A stretch of DNA of 18,562 nucleotides from JBEGQX01 sp041180805 (GCA_041180805.1 JBEGQX010000342.1:1-18562), one strand, 5' to 3'. Shown: positions 1 through 8,304, counted from the first letter of the stretch. A program made the numbers and translations. The notes: generated by a model from the letters alone, not told the origin.

Positions 1-709
1 GAACAATTGTTTTAGCACCATGGATATTGGCTATAATTGGTGATGCATAAGTTCCCTGATAAGTTGCTTCCTTTGATCTCCAGATTTCCTTTCCGGTTTT
101 TTTGTCCAAGGCCGCTAAGGTTCCGTCTTTTCCGCCTGGCACACAAATAAGGTTCTCCCCATCCACGATCGGTGACCAGCAATATCCCCACCCCATTTTC
201 TCTGGGGCGCCACCAATATTATTAACCTCCGCACCCATTTCCTTGGGCAAATCCTTTTTCCAAACTAGCTTGCCAGTTTTGGATTCGCAGCAAATAAGAA
301 CCCCCTGGCTTCCGAGGCCGAAAACAAGTTCGCCATCCACCATTGGGGTTGCATTTGGCCCGCCGCTGAAAGTGTTCCCGCTAAAATCAAACATCTTACC
401 AATTTCAAGGGCCCAAAGTTCCTTGCCATTGGGATCCAATTTGAAAAGTAATTCATTGCCATCACGGGCGCCCATGATGAAAACATGATTTCCCACTATT
501 GCAGGGCCAGAATAGCCGGTACCAGCATTTTTGAAAGTCCAAGCCAGTTTTGGGCCTTCCTTTGGCCAAGTCGGCAAAAGACCAATTTCTTTGCTGGTTC
601 CAGATCTATCAGTATTCCTAAATCCCGCCCAATCCTCTGCAAAGGCAAAGCTCCCTAAAAACAGAGCTGGCAGAACTATAGCTTTGCTAATGTTTGTTAG
701 TGCGTTCAT
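1..709 (-). CDS. secreted PQQ-type beta-propeller repeat protein (3' end cut by window edge)
   Basis: This is a partial gene. Reading left from the ATG at 709, the frame stays open for 236 codons to the window edge, so the C-terminus is missing. Residues 1 to about 24 look like a Sec signal peptide (charged start, hydrophobic VLPALFLGSFAFA, then EDW), so the protein should be exported. The rest shows repeated beta-propeller blades of the PQQ/quinoprotein type: SGPAIVGNHVFIMG, a LDPNGKELW-like turn, and LAALDKKTGKEIW near the edge. It closely resembles the upstream neighbour; in one 29-residue stretch around GPKLxWTF and GYSGPA, 21 positions are identical. It starts 29 bp after that gene's stop on the same strand, so the two are probably co-transcribed. 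Members of this family rarely have a known substrate. They are usually called PQQ-binding-like propellers without proof of cofactor binding, and I see no dehydrogenase catalytic motif here. Confidence 0.88.
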   Translation of the reverse strand, partial: MNALTNISKAIVLPALFLGSFAFAEDWAGFRNTDRSGTSKEIGLLPTWPKEGPKLAWTFKNAGTGYSGPAIVGNHVFIMGARDGNELLFKLDPNGKELWALEIGKMFDFSGNTFSGGPNATPMVDGELVFGLGSQGVLICCESKTGKLVWKKDLPKEMGAEVNNIGGAPEKMGWGYCWSPIVDGENLICVPGGKDGTLAALDKKTGKEIWRSKEATYQGTYASPIIANIHGAKTIV

Positions 710-738
710 CGGATAGCCTTTTGAAATTTGCCAGTTAT

Positions 739-2013
739 TTAATTGGAAGAAACATCAAAACAGAAAACCAGATCAAGATCCCTTAGGAAAAGCTTGCCAT
801 TGCTTACCACCGGGTGAGTCCAAATCTTTCCTGATTGGCGTTCTTTTTTGGTGGTTTCAGGGATTTTAAATCTTCCAGTTTCTGTGAAATCTTTGGTGTT
901 GGGATCAATCAAAACTACTGTTCCGTCGTTTTGGCCATACAGGTAAATTCTTCCACCCGCCATGGTAATGGAACCTGTCTGATTCAGCTTTTCTGATTCC
1001 CATTTCATCTCGCCAGTTGCAACGTCCTGGCATTTCCACCGTGCGCTACGGTCGTTGCAATTTCCCGAGGCTCCATAAATATGCCCCTTGTGAAGTATTA
1101 CACCGCCATGGTGGTTTTGCATTACCTTATTTTCGTATACCACCTTTGATTTAATACCCGAGTCGGAAGGGGTTAATTCGACAAGACCACAGCCAGTGCC
1201 ATAATCAGAGGTCACATAAACTTTGTTGTCGAAAAAAATTGGCGTTGGAATGATCGCAATATTGTTAACTGCAACCTTTTCAGCGAAAAGCTTTTTACCA
1301 GTATTTGCGTCAACGCCAACAAGTCCTCCCGCGGTCATTTGAATGTAAACTTCGTGTTTCCCCACTTTTGCCTTAATGATGGAAGAATAGGATGCTTCAT
1401 CCGTGATTTCTGTAGTTCGCCAAATCACCTTGCCTGTGTTTTTATCTAGAGCTGCGATCGAGCCTTTGGGGCCACCTGGGCTACATACAACCTTGTTGCC
1501 ATCTACAAGTGGTGATTCACTAAAGCCCCAGATTTTCATCACTTTGCCTTCGAGTTCCTTGGCAAGGGAAACAAGCCATTCTTTCTTGCCAGATTTTGCA
1601 TCCACGCAAATCAGATCCCCTTCCCCGCTAATGCCGTAAACTTTTCCAGAATCAAAGGTGGGTGTGCTTCGGGGACCACCACCCCACTTGTTTGGATAAG
1701 GCTTGCCGATTTCAGTCGACCATAGTGGTTTGCCAGTTTTTGTATCCAGAGAAAAAATGGTTTCAGTATCTTTCTGTACGCCCATCATGAAAAGCTGGTT
1801 TCCTACAACGGCAGGGCCGGAGTAGCCATCTCCAGCATCCCGAAAGGTCCATAAAAGTTTTGGGCCGCTGCCACTCCAGCTTTGAAGAAGGTTTTTTTCG
1901 TTAGAAACGCAATCACGATTTGGACCTCTCCATTGTGGCCAATCATCACCATGGCTGGATGAAACGCAAACAAAAGTGACTGTAGTTACTAGGAAAGATG
2001 CAAAACGAAACAT
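739..2013 (-). CDS. secreted PQQ-type beta-propeller repeat protein (outer membrane protein assembly BamB-like fold)
   Basis: This encodes a 424-residue exported beta-propeller. I chose the ATG at 2013 because it starts a signal peptide (MFRFASFLVTTVTFVCVSSS, cleavage near SHG-DDW) and has a purine-rich AGAGAG just upstream; a longer reading from a TTG at 2058 adds 15 polar residues that would bury the signal. Mature residues begin with WPQWRGPNRD, the usual opening of planctomycete PQQ-like propellers. Blade motifs follow through the protein: SLDTKTGKPLW, CVDAKSGKKEW, ALDKNTGKVIW, GVDANTGKKLF and VLIDPNTKDF. The spaced (A/D)xxTGKxxW motif marks each blade. The substrate and cofactor are unknown, and the fold alone does not show PQQ binding. 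The neighbouring gene at 1-709 is a tandem paralogue. An MFS transporter lies 120 bp upstream on the same strand. Confidence 0.92.
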   Translation of the reverse strand: MFRFASFLVTTVTFVCVSSSHGDDWPQWRGPNRDCVSNEKNLLQSWSGSGPKLLWTFRDAGDGYSGPAVVGNQLFMMGVQKDTETIFSLDTKTGKPLWSTEIGKPYPNKWGGGPRSTPTFDSGKVYGISGEGDLICVDAKSGKKEWLVSLAKELEGKVMKIWGFSESPLVDGNKVVCSPGGPKGSIAALDKNTGKVIWRTTEITDEASYSSIIKAKVGKHEVYIQMTAGGLVGVDANTGKKLFAEKVAVNNIAIIPTPIFFDNKVYVTSDYGTGCGLVELTPSDSGIKSKVVYENKVMQNHHGGVILHKGHIYGASGNCNDRSARWKCQDVATGEMKWESEKLNQTGSITMAGGRIYLYGQNDGTVVLIDPNTKDFTETGRFKIPETTKKERQSGKIWTHPVVSNGKLFLRDLDLVFCFDVSSN

Positions 2014-2133
2014 TTTTTTCTCTCTGGTAGGAATAAGCTCTTTTACTTTATTCAACAATAATGGAATGTTTATTGCGCTGCAACAGACAAAATGAATGTG
2101 AAAAATGAATGACTTCTGTTTTTGGGAACTGGT

Positions 2134-3456
2134 TTAATTATGCAAAGCTGCCCGGGTATCTTTTTCCAAATGTTTGCTTCCAAGTATCCAAAAGAGGCCC
2201 CCTAAAAGGATCATGACTGAAATAGAAAAGAAACCTGCATTAAGGTTGCTTTGCCCACCGGTGGCAAATGTGTCGGCGATAAGTCCAATAATCCAGGGGC
2301 TTATTGCGTCCCCGAAGGCGTGAATCATGAAAATATTGATTGCAAAAGCCATGGACCTGAAGGCGGGGGGAGAAACATTCAAAAGAATGGCGTTCGTGGG
2401 GCCTGTGTTCAGAAACAGGCAAAAGCATGAAACCGCCACAAAAATCCAAGCAGCCGGGAAAGGAACAAAAAGAACCAATAAAAATGCTGGAAAACCCAAC
2501 AGCATGCCTACTCCAGATACCGTGAAGTAGGAGCCTTTGTGCCACTTTTTGAAATAATCCCCCAAAAAGCCACCCATAAGAGTGGCTCCCATTCCGGAAA
2601 GAATAATGATTCCGCCCATCCAGGTTCCTGCTTCTTTTTCTGTCCCAAATTCGCGGTAGTGAGCGACATAATTTGGCAGCCAAAAAGCAATTCCCCCTAT
2701 GGCGAAAGTGTTTGCAGTCATTCCAAGGCAGTTAAGTACATAAGAAGGAATTTTGAATAGTGTTTGTGCTGCGGTTTTAAGGTTTATTGTCTGGGATGGG
2801 GAGTGGAGGTTTTGGGATTCTGGATCGGGTTCCTTTTGGAAAAAGCATATTATTCCCAATAATACGCCAGGCGGTATGACCCAATAAAAGGCGTCTGGCC
2901 AGCCCACGATTGCTCCAAATGTGTATCCTATGGCGCTTCCCACTGGTATGGCGGCATAGAAAATGGAAATTATCATTCCCCGGCGGTTTTCTGGGTAATA
3001 ATCCGAAAGAATAGTGGGGGCTATTGGTCCATAAGCCGCTTCGCCAATTCCAACCATACATCGAGTGATGGCTAGAAAAGTAAAGGTTCCAATAATTCCA
3101 GAAAGCGCAAGTAAATAGTCGTTGTTCGTGTGATGTTGAATGTTTGAAAAAGTTCCTGAAATGCCGGATAGACCGCTTGCAAGTGACCAGAAAATAATTC
3201 CTCCACCAATAAGATACCAGCGTGAGATCTTTCCGACCAAAGACCCGAATATAGGGGCGAAAACCATAAAGCTTACCATGAAGCAGGTAGCTAACATTCC
3301 AACCGGTGCTTTTCTTTTATTTTCAGCCAAATGACCAAGCAGATCTTTTTCAATACCAGCAATGGTGGAGGAAAGAATGTACCGATCTATGTAATTCAGA
3401 AGATTAATGAGAAGAAGTAAAGCTAATGCAAATCTGGCTTTGGAATTATGTGACAT
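2134..3456 (-). CDS. MFS transporter, Spinster-like
   Basis: This is a polytopic inner-membrane carrier of the major facilitator superfamily, 440 residues from the ATG at 3456. A TTG at 3471 would add five residues, but the ATG start gives the usual short polar N-terminus before TM1. The TM1 region has LLNYIDRYILS (residues 19-29), the N-Y-x-D-R signature of Spinster-like and related organic-anion MFS carriers. Residues 132-144 carry RCMVGIGEAAYGP, followed by PTILSDYYPENRRG, which matches the family's conserved TM4 to TM5 segment. About 12 hydrophobic segments are visible, with a hydrophilic central loop around residues 215-230 (EPDPESQNLHSPSQ). The substrate cannot be told from sequence; relatives move sugar phosphates, lipids or organic acids. 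The leftward neighbours are the two secreted propellers, so uptake of a periplasmic product is possible but unproven. Confidence 0.9.
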   Translation of the reverse strand: MSHNSKARFALALLLLINLLNYIDRYILSSTIAGIEKDLLGHLAENKRKAPVGMLATCFMVSFMVFAPIFGSLVGKISRWYLIGGGIIFWSLASGLSGISGTFSNIQHHTNNDYLLALSGIIGTFTFLAITRCMVGIGEAAYGPIAPTILSDYYPENRRGMIISIFYAAIPVGSAIGYTFGAIVGWPDAFYWVIPPGVLLGIICFFQKEPDPESQNLHSPSQTINLKTAAQTLFKIPSYVLNCLGMTANTFAIGGIAFWLPNYVAHYREFGTEKEAGTWMGGIIILSGMGATLMGGFLGDYFKKWHKGSYFTVSGVGMLLGFPAFLLVLFVPFPAAWIFVAVSCFCLFLNTGPTNAILLNVSPPAFRSMAFAINIFMIHAFGDAISPWIIGLIADTFATGGQSNLNAGFFSISVMILLGGLFWILGSKHLEKDTRAALHN

Positions 3457-3540
3457 AAATAGTCCCGACAAAATTTTAAAAGCTTTATGGGTATATCCGA
3501 AGCGTAATTTTGCCGCTAGATAGACTTGTCAGAACCGGGA

Positions 3541-3569
3541 TTGCCCAAATTGCTTGCACTAGTTATAGG
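3541..3569 (+). promoter_or_regulatory. candidate sigma70-type promoter for the GlmU-like gene
   Basis: TTGCCC (3541-3546) and TATAGG (3564-3569) are separated by 17 bases, inside the 149-bp divergent gap between the MFS gene and the GlmU-like gene. A start near 3576 would leave a leader of about 30 nt before the ATG at 3606. It would also exclude the longer reading of the ORF from 3510, which supports the shorter protein. The match is partial (4 of 6 at each box), so this is tentative. Confidence 0.3.
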
Positions 3570-3605
3570 ACTCCGCAAGAGATAGTTTTTGGGTGCAAAG
3601 AAGCC

Positions 3606-4895
3606 ATGAAACCAAGACTTTTTATTGTTGAAAATGCAAACGCTTTGGATCTTGAGCCACTCACCTGGACAAGACCGGTTTTTTCATTGGTTAGCGGAGC
3701 TGGAACTATTTTGAATCGGCTGAAAAGGCTTTTTAGGGCCGATTTAAGTGGTTTGTGGGTCAGAAGTTACATTGAGAATATTTGCTTGGGTGAATATCCC
3801 GGATTATCCGTGAATTCTTTTGAGGATTTTGAGGATGAAAGACCTTGGCTGATGGTGGATGCCTCGTGGGTGCCTCCGGAAGGTTTTATTTTGCCCAGTC
3901 TTATTCCCCATCAGGGTGTGCATAACGGGAAAGTTGTTTATCTTTGCCTTGGACCCGAAGAAAAGGCCATGTTTTCCGAAGCGCAGTCCCTTGAGGCGAT
4001 ACTGGCATTTTGGGACGAACTTCAAATGCCCCAAGTCGATGTTCAGGGTTGGCAGTTTCAATATTTGTGGGATCTGATTGACAAAAACTCTGATTTGGTT
4101 TGCAAAGATTTTGACCCGGTTTTGCCTGCAAGTGGTCTAATTCCTTCAAATGTTGCTTTGGTCGGAAATGAAAAGTGGTTTGTGCGCGGTTCAGGAGTAG
4201 AACTTGAACCTTTCACCATGCTGGATACTCGTAATGGTCCGATCGTTTTGGAGACCGGTGTAAAAGTTCAGTCATTTTCAAGAATCGAGGGGCCTTGCTG
4301 GTTGGGTGCCAACACCATAGTTTACGGTGCAAGAATTAAGGCTGGTACCAGCATAGGGCCTTGCAGTCGTGTTGGTGGAGAAATCGAAAACAGTATCATC
4401 CAAGGATATGCGAATAAATATCATGATGGTTTTTTGGGACATTCTTATCTCGGGGAGTGGGTAAATCTCGGGGCGGGTACCATCTCCAGCGATCTCAGGA
4501 ATGATTATTCCACAATTCGCGTTATGGTTCAGAACGAACTTATCGATGCTAGAAAAATCAAAGTTGGGGCATTTTTGGGAGACCACTGTAGAACTGGAAT
4601 AGGCACCTTGCTGAATGCTGGCACCAAGGCGGGAGTTTTTACCCAACTACTGCCTGGAGATGGTTACTTAAGCAGAAATATCCCATCTTTTACCACCGCA
4701 AGTGGCAGCGATATATTTCCAAGAATGGATTTGAAAAACATACTGGAAGTGGCTGGAAAGGTGTTTGCCCGCAGGAATAGAAAGCTGCCATCGGATCTGG
4801 CCAAACTATATGGCACGTTGTACACCCTGACATCCAGGGAACGCGGCAAGATGACATTAAATTCAGGATTTTCCTTGAACCGTTTGTCAGCTTGA
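3606..4895 (+). CDS. alternative GlmU-family protein (putative sugar nucleotidyltransferase with left-handed beta-helix acyltransferase domain)
   Basis: The 429-residue protein begins at the ATG at 3606, preceded by AAAGAAG; the 32 codons before it carry no family signature. Residues 1-45 hold LEPLTWTRPVFSLVSGAGTI, the diverged nucleotidyltransferase opening of the alternative GlmU group (TIGR03991-like). This group has (F/L)xPLTxTRPV instead of the classic LAAGxGTRM loop. From about residue 215 the protein becomes a left-handed beta-helix of hexapeptide repeats (VLETGVKVQSF, IEGPCWLGANTIVYGARI, IKAGTSIGPCSRVGG). Its hallmark stretches are HDGFLGHSYLGEW and VNLGAGTISSDLRNDYS; the histidine in GFLGHS lies where GlmU-type acyltransferases keep the catalytic base. 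The family is thought to take part in sugar-nucleotide supply for the envelope in the cytoplasm. Positions usually given as LRxG and EK in the N-terminal domain are LVSG and NR here, so the uridylyl-transfer half may be weak or altered. The acyltransferase half looks intact. Confidence 0.85.
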   Translation: MKPRLFIVENANALDLEPLTWTRPVFSLVSGAGTILNRLKRLFRADLSGLWVRSYIENICLGEYPGLSVNSFEDFEDERPWLMVDASWVPPEGFILPSLIPHQGVHNGKVVYLCLGPEEKAMFSEAQSLEAILAFWDELQMPQVDVQGWQFQYLWDLIDKNSDLVCKDFDPVLPASGLIPSNVALVGNEKWFVRGSGVELEPFTMLDTRNGPIVLETGVKVQSFSRIEGPCWLGANTIVYGARIKAGTSIGPCSRVGGEIENSIIQGYANKYHDGFLGHSYLGEWVNLGAGTISSDLRNDYSTIRVMVQNELIDARKIKVGAFLGDHCRTGIGTLLNAGTKAGVFTQLLPGDGYLSRNIPSFTTASGSDIFPRMDLKNILEVAGKVFARRNRKLPSDLAKLYGTLYTLTSRERGKMTLNSGFSLNRLSA

Positions 4896-4947
4896 TTCAA
4901 TCTACTCATCGGTGATGTAACAAGCATTAATCCACCGGTGTTTAGTC

Positions 4948-6444
4948 ATGAAAAAGCCAAATCGAAGAGATGTTATCCGAAATAGTTTGCAAATTGCCGC
5001 AGTCACTGGTGCTTCCACCCAGATTGCAACGGCTGCAAGTAAAATCTCAAATCTCATTATTGAAGAAAACAAATTGCCAGGTACCTCGGAATGGCAACTT
5101 AGTTACACCAAGAATGATCCCAAGGATAAGTTTCGTTCCACTTTAATAGAGGGGTATGCTTCCCAAACCAGTATTTCAGCCGGTTCAAAAATCACTTTTT
5201 ATGTCAGTTCCATTAAACCGGGTAAAGGTTCGATTGAGATATTCCGCCTTGGCTATTATCAGGGCAAAGGTGGAAAATTTGTTTCCAGATTACAAGGGTT
5301 GGATATTAAGGAACAAATCACCCCGGTTGTTGGAAAAGAGAGGCTTAGGGAGTGTAATTGGGCGCCCACCGCCAGTTGGGTTGTGCCTGAAAATAGTGTC
5401 AGTGGAGTTTATGTGGCCAAGCTTTCCTCCAGCCAGCATCGCTATCAGAGTTATGTGATCTTTATCGTTAAGGATAAACGAAAAGCGGACTTTTTATTCC
5501 AATGCAGCGATAACACCTGGCAGGCGTACAATCAGTGGCCGGATGGTTATTCCCTTTACACCAATGACAGGGCCGACAAAAAGCCACTTGTATCTGGGGT
5601 GAAAGCCTCTTTTGACAGGCCTTATGGCAAATATGTCCAGATCATGGATAACCCATTATCTCAAGGGTCTGGCGAATTTCTGTTATGGGAATTCCCTCTG
5701 GCCTACTGGATGGAAAAAGAGGGTTACGATGTTAGTTACATCTCTAATTCGGATGTCCATTCGAATCCTGATGAATTGATGCGGGGCAAGGCTTTTCTCT
5801 CTGTTGGGCATGATGAATACTGGAGCATACAGCAATTTAAAAATGTAAAGCAGGCTGTGGAAAGTGGAGTTCATGCTGCATTTCTTTCAGGGAATAGTGT
5901 TTGCTTTGTAACGCCTTTTTCACCATCTAGTACAGGGGTTCCAAATAGAATAATAACCCGAGCCGGCCGCTACGGTGGTATTAGGCCCAAAGAGCACCAG
6001 TACATGGCGGATCTTCCCGAAGATGGCCCCAATGAATCCACTCTGATTGGAGCTCAAACAGTTTCCCCATTTAATGGATCTGGAGATTGGACCGTTGTGA
6101 AACCGGATCATTGGTTATTTCGCGATACCGGAATGAAGAAGGGTGATAAGATCTCAGGGCTTGTCGGTTGGGAGTTTCACGGGGAGCCTGCGGAAATTCC
6201 AGGTTTGGAAGTTGTGGCAGAGGGGCCCACATGGAATGCCGCTGAAAAATCAGCCCATTTTACCGCAACTATTTATCCGGGTCCAAAAGGCAATTTGGTC
6301 TTTAATGCATCCACAATATTTTGGGCCCAGGGGCTTTCGCAGCCACCGGGACACATGCCTCCAATCTCGCATTTTGGAAGGCCCCAGGGACCAGATGAAA
6401 GAGTTCAGCAGATCACCAGGAATCTTTTTGCAAAATTCTTGTAA
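4948..6444 (+). CDS. exported N,N-dimethylformamidase beta-subunit-like protein
   Basis: The protein has 498 residues. The N-terminus (NRRDVIRNSLQIAAVTGAS) has paired arginines ahead of a modestly hydrophobic stretch, resembling a twin-arginine export signal, so export in a folded state is likely. Residues about 65-175 form a beta-rich N-terminal part (GSKITFYVSS, IEIFRLGYYQGKGG, SGVYVAKL). Residues 180-498 match the large domain of the N,N-dimethylformamidase large subunit (DMFA2_C type). Key stretches are FQCSDNTWQAYNQW (184-197), SVGHDEYWS (285-293) and AFLSGNSV (311-318). In characterised DMFase a mononuclear iron is held by two tyrosines and a glutamate; tyrosines and a glutamate are present in these motifs but I cannot assign ligands without an alignment. 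Most homologues of this fold in environmental genomes are not shown to act on DMF, so the true substrate is open; an amide or carbohydrate-like polymer is possible. The gene sits 52 bp after the GlmU-like gene on the same strand. Confidence 0.82.
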   Translation: MKKPNRRDVIRNSLQIAAVTGASTQIATAASKISNLIIEENKLPGTSEWQLSYTKNDPKDKFRSTLIEGYASQTSISAGSKITFYVSSIKPGKGSIEIFRLGYYQGKGGKFVSRLQGLDIKEQITPVVGKERLRECNWAPTASWVVPENSVSGVYVAKLSSSQHRYQSYVIFIVKDKRKADFLFQCSDNTWQAYNQWPDGYSLYTNDRADKKPLVSGVKASFDRPYGKYVQIMDNPLSQGSGEFLLWEFPLAYWMEKEGYDVSYISNSDVHSNPDELMRGKAFLSVGHDEYWSIQQFKNVKQAVESGVHAAFLSGNSVCFVTPFSPSSTGVPNRIITRAGRYGGIRPKEHQYMADLPEDGPNESTLIGAQTVSPFNGSGDWTVVKPDHWLFRDTGMKKGDKISGLVGWEFHGEPAEIPGLEVVAEGPTWNAAEKSAHFTATIYPGPKGNLVFNASTIFWAQGLSQPPGHMPPISHFGRPQGPDERVQQITRNLFAKFL

Positions 6445-6546
6445 AAGTTGTGATTACAGAGTTGATTGAGGTCCGGTTTCATCTCAAGATAAGCCAGCAA
6501 GTCAGGGTGTTTAACCTTTGTAGAAAACGTTAAGGATGGATGAATC

Positions 6547-7737
6547 ATGAACGAGCCTTTGAACAGAAAACTTCGCATGGGTTTGATTGGTGGCGGCCAG
6601 GGAGCTTTCATTGGACGTGTTCACAGTATTGCAGGCGTGTTGGATAACAGGGCCGCGCTTGTGGCCGGGGCATTGTCATCTGATCCTGTAAGGTCCCGTG
6701 AATCTGCCGGCATTTATGATATTGCCCCGGAAAGAGCATACGGCTCCTACAAGGAAATGATTGAGAAAGAAAAAAGCCTTCCGGTGGGGCAAAGAGTCGA
6801 TTTTGTATCCGTTGCGACTCCGAACCATACTCATTTTGAAATTGCCAAGGCCTTTGCAGAGGCCGGTTTCAATGTTATTTGTGACAAGCCAATGACGTTT
6901 GATCTCGCTCAAGCGGAAGAACTGGTCAAGGTGGTTGAAAACGCCAATGTCGTTTTTGCTCTTACTCATAACTACACTGGATATCCGTTGGTAAGGCAGG
7001 CACGGGAAATGATCCTCTCTGGCGAGTTGGGTGAAATCAACGCCATTCGTGCATCCTATATCCAGGGTTGGTTGAGAACCAGGCTTGAGGTTAGTGGCCA
7101 AAAGCAGGCGGGATGGCGAACAGATCCAAGCAAGTCCGGGGCTGCCGGATGCTTTGGTGATATTGCCACCCATGCTTACAATCTTGGCAGATTCATGACA
7201 GGTTTGATCCCGTCACAGGTTTCCTGTCATCTAAAGGTGTTTGAAGATGGGCGCGCGCTGGATGATTACGGTACTGCCATTATTCGCTATGAGAATGGTG
7301 GATTGGGGACTGTGACCGCGTCCCAGATTTCCCATGGTAGGGAAAATGATTTGTTCATTGAAATTGATGGAACCAAGGGCGCCTTGGAATGGCATCAGGA
7401 AGAACCCAACAAGATGTGGGTTCGGGTAAATGGGCAACCTCATAAGCTATATACCCGTGATCCAAATGCTCCTTATATCGGCAATTTTGCCAAGGCCTCT
7501 TGTAGGATTCCCAGTGGCCATCCTGAAGCCTTTTTGGAGGCTTTTGCTAATATCTATGGCTCTGCCTACGATGCCATGATTCAGCGTGCAAATGGGGGTA
7601 AATTTGGTGGTAAAGACACCTTATACCCAAATGTTTATGATGGTGTGGATGGTATGAATTTCATCACCCGTTGCGTGGCAAGTTCCAGGGAAAATGCTGC
7701 CTGGGTAAACCTTAAGCATCCTTCTTGCCGCAAATAG
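6547..7737 (+). CDS. Gfo/Idh/MocA family oxidoreductase
   Basis: This is a cytoplasmic NAD(P)-dependent dehydrogenase of 396 residues. The Rossmann fold opens with MGLIGGGQGAFIGRVH (11-26), a glycine-rich nucleotide-binding loop. The second family signature is NVICDKPMTFDL, where K114 is the catalytic lysine of the (E/D)KP motif. VATPNHTHFEIA (89-100) is the conserved NxxH segment. GDIATHAYNLGRF carries D205 and H209, the usual substrate and proton-transfer pair. Family members oxidise or reduce sugars, inositols or related polyols; the C-terminal alpha/beta domain determines the substrate, which I cannot assign. The start is well supported by AAGGATGG about 10 bases before the ATG. No signal peptide is present. 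It is the last gene before the terminator at 7762-7803, and lies 102 bp after the DMFase-like gene. Confidence 0.93.
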   Translation: MNEPLNRKLRMGLIGGGQGAFIGRVHSIAGVLDNRAALVAGALSSDPVRSRESAGIYDIAPERAYGSYKEMIEKEKSLPVGQRVDFVSVATPNHTHFEIAKAFAEAGFNVICDKPMTFDLAQAEELVKVVENANVVFALTHNYTGYPLVRQAREMILSGELGEINAIRASYIQGWLRTRLEVSGQKQAGWRTDPSKSGAAGCFGDIATHAYNLGRFMTGLIPSQVSCHLKVFEDGRALDDYGTAIIRYENGGLGTVTASQISHGRENDLFIEIDGTKGALEWHQEEPNKMWVRVNGQPHKLYTRDPNAPYIGNFAKASCRIPSGHPEAFLEAFANIYGSAYDAMIQRANGGKFGGKDTLYPNVYDGVDGMNFITRCVASSRENAAWVNLKHPSCRK

Positions 7738-7761
7738 AAAGCCAGCCGGTTGGTTTTATTT

Positions 7762-7803
7762 AGAGGCCTTCGCGTCTTTGGCGCCAAGGCCTCTTTTGTT
7801 TTT
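7762..7803 (+). terminator. intrinsic (Rho-independent) terminator
   Basis: AGAGGCCTT (7762-7770) pairs perfectly with AAGGCCTCT (7786-7794). Inside it a further GCG/CGC pairing lies beyond one C-C mismatch, leaving a 7-base loop (TCTTTGG). The stem runs directly into TTTTGTTTTT. It lies 24 bp after the Gfo/Idh/MocA stop codon and separates the metabolic block from the hpf-PTS cluster. Confidence 0.9.
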
Positions 7804-7820
7804 GTGGCTGTCAAAGCTGA

Positions 7821-7848
7821 TTGAACTTAAGCCTATTTCAGATAAGAT
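7821..7848 (+). promoter_or_regulatory. weak candidate promoter of the hpf-ptsN-ptsH-ptsI cluster
   Basis: TTGAAC (7821-7826) and TAAGAT (7843-7848) are 16 bases apart, each matching 4 of 6 consensus bases. A promoter is expected here because a strong terminator ends just upstream at 7803 and the next gene starts at 7934. I looked for a sigma54 pattern (TGGCAC-N5-TTGC) in the gap and did not find one. Confidence 0.22.
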
Positions 7849-7933
7849 TTTAGTTGGTGAATTGGATTTAACTTCAGTCCAGTTGTCTAGCGAAGGAATT
7901 GTTGATTCTGGACGCATTGATGGAGAGTGAATC

Positions 7934-8263
7934 GTGCAAATAAAAATTTCGACCCGGCATGGACATCTCAGCGAAGAAACCCAGGGGCACATCAAGGAAA
8001 AAGTCGAAAAGCTTTTGCATTATTTCGACAGAATTACAGCTATCTATGTGACCGTTGATCTCCACAATTCCACCCGCGTAGTGGAAATTGAAGTGGATGC
8101 CGAGCATAAGCATGATTTTATTTCCAAGGCGGAGAATGAGGACTTGTTCACGGCTGTGGACAACGCGCTGGAGAAGATGGAACATCAAATCGTGAAATAC
8201 AAGGAAAAAATCCAGGATCATCGAAGAACACCTCCCATGGGTGACATACCGAAACATTCCTAA
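7934..8263 (+). CDS. hpf: ribosome hibernation promoting factor / RaiA (short form)
   Basis: This encodes a 109-residue cytoplasmic protein of the HPF/RaiA (YfiA) family, which binds the 30S subunit in the mRNA and tRNA path and idles ribosomes under starvation. The start is GTG at 7934, preceded by GGAGAG at 7922-7927. The single domain has the family beta-alpha-beta-beta-beta-alpha order: MQIKISTRHGHLSEETQGHI, then VEKLLHYFDRITAIYVTVDL, VEIEVDAEHKHDF, and the terminal helix DLFTAVDNALEKMEHQIVKY. It ends with a basic tail (KEKIQDHRR) and lacks the long-HPF dimerisation domain, so a partner would be needed to form 100S dimers. It is the first gene of a cluster with three PTS phosphorelay genes, 41 bp ahead of the EIIA gene. 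The same hpf-ptsN adjacency is well known in proteobacterial rpoN operons. Confidence 0.93.
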   Translation: MQIKISTRHGHLSEETQGHIKEKVEKLLHYFDRITAIYVTVDLHNSTRVVEIEVDAEHKHDFISKAENEDLFTAVDNALEKMEHQIVKYKEKIQDHRRTPPMGDIPKHS

Positions 8264-8286
8264 AATCCATCGGAAAGCAACATGGA

Positions 8287-8292
8287 AAGGAG
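8287..8292 (+). promoter_or_regulatory. Shine-Dalgarno site of the EIIA gene
   Basis: AAGGAG lies 12 bases before the ATG at 8305, the strongest SD-like match in the cluster. An in-frame TGA at 8296-8298 rules out any longer reading and so fixes the start at 8305. Confidence 0.55.
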
Positions 8293-8304
8293 TGGTGAGT
8301 CAGA

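Noticed and set aside
2014..2133. Possible promoter for the 739-2013 gene (TTGCAG-N17-TATTGT on the minus strand)
   Set aside because: The -35 box matches only three of six bases, too weak to report as a feature.
3510..3605. Upstream extension of the GlmU-like gene
   Set aside because: The added 32 residues carry no family motif, and the candidate promoter (3541-3569) would lie within them.
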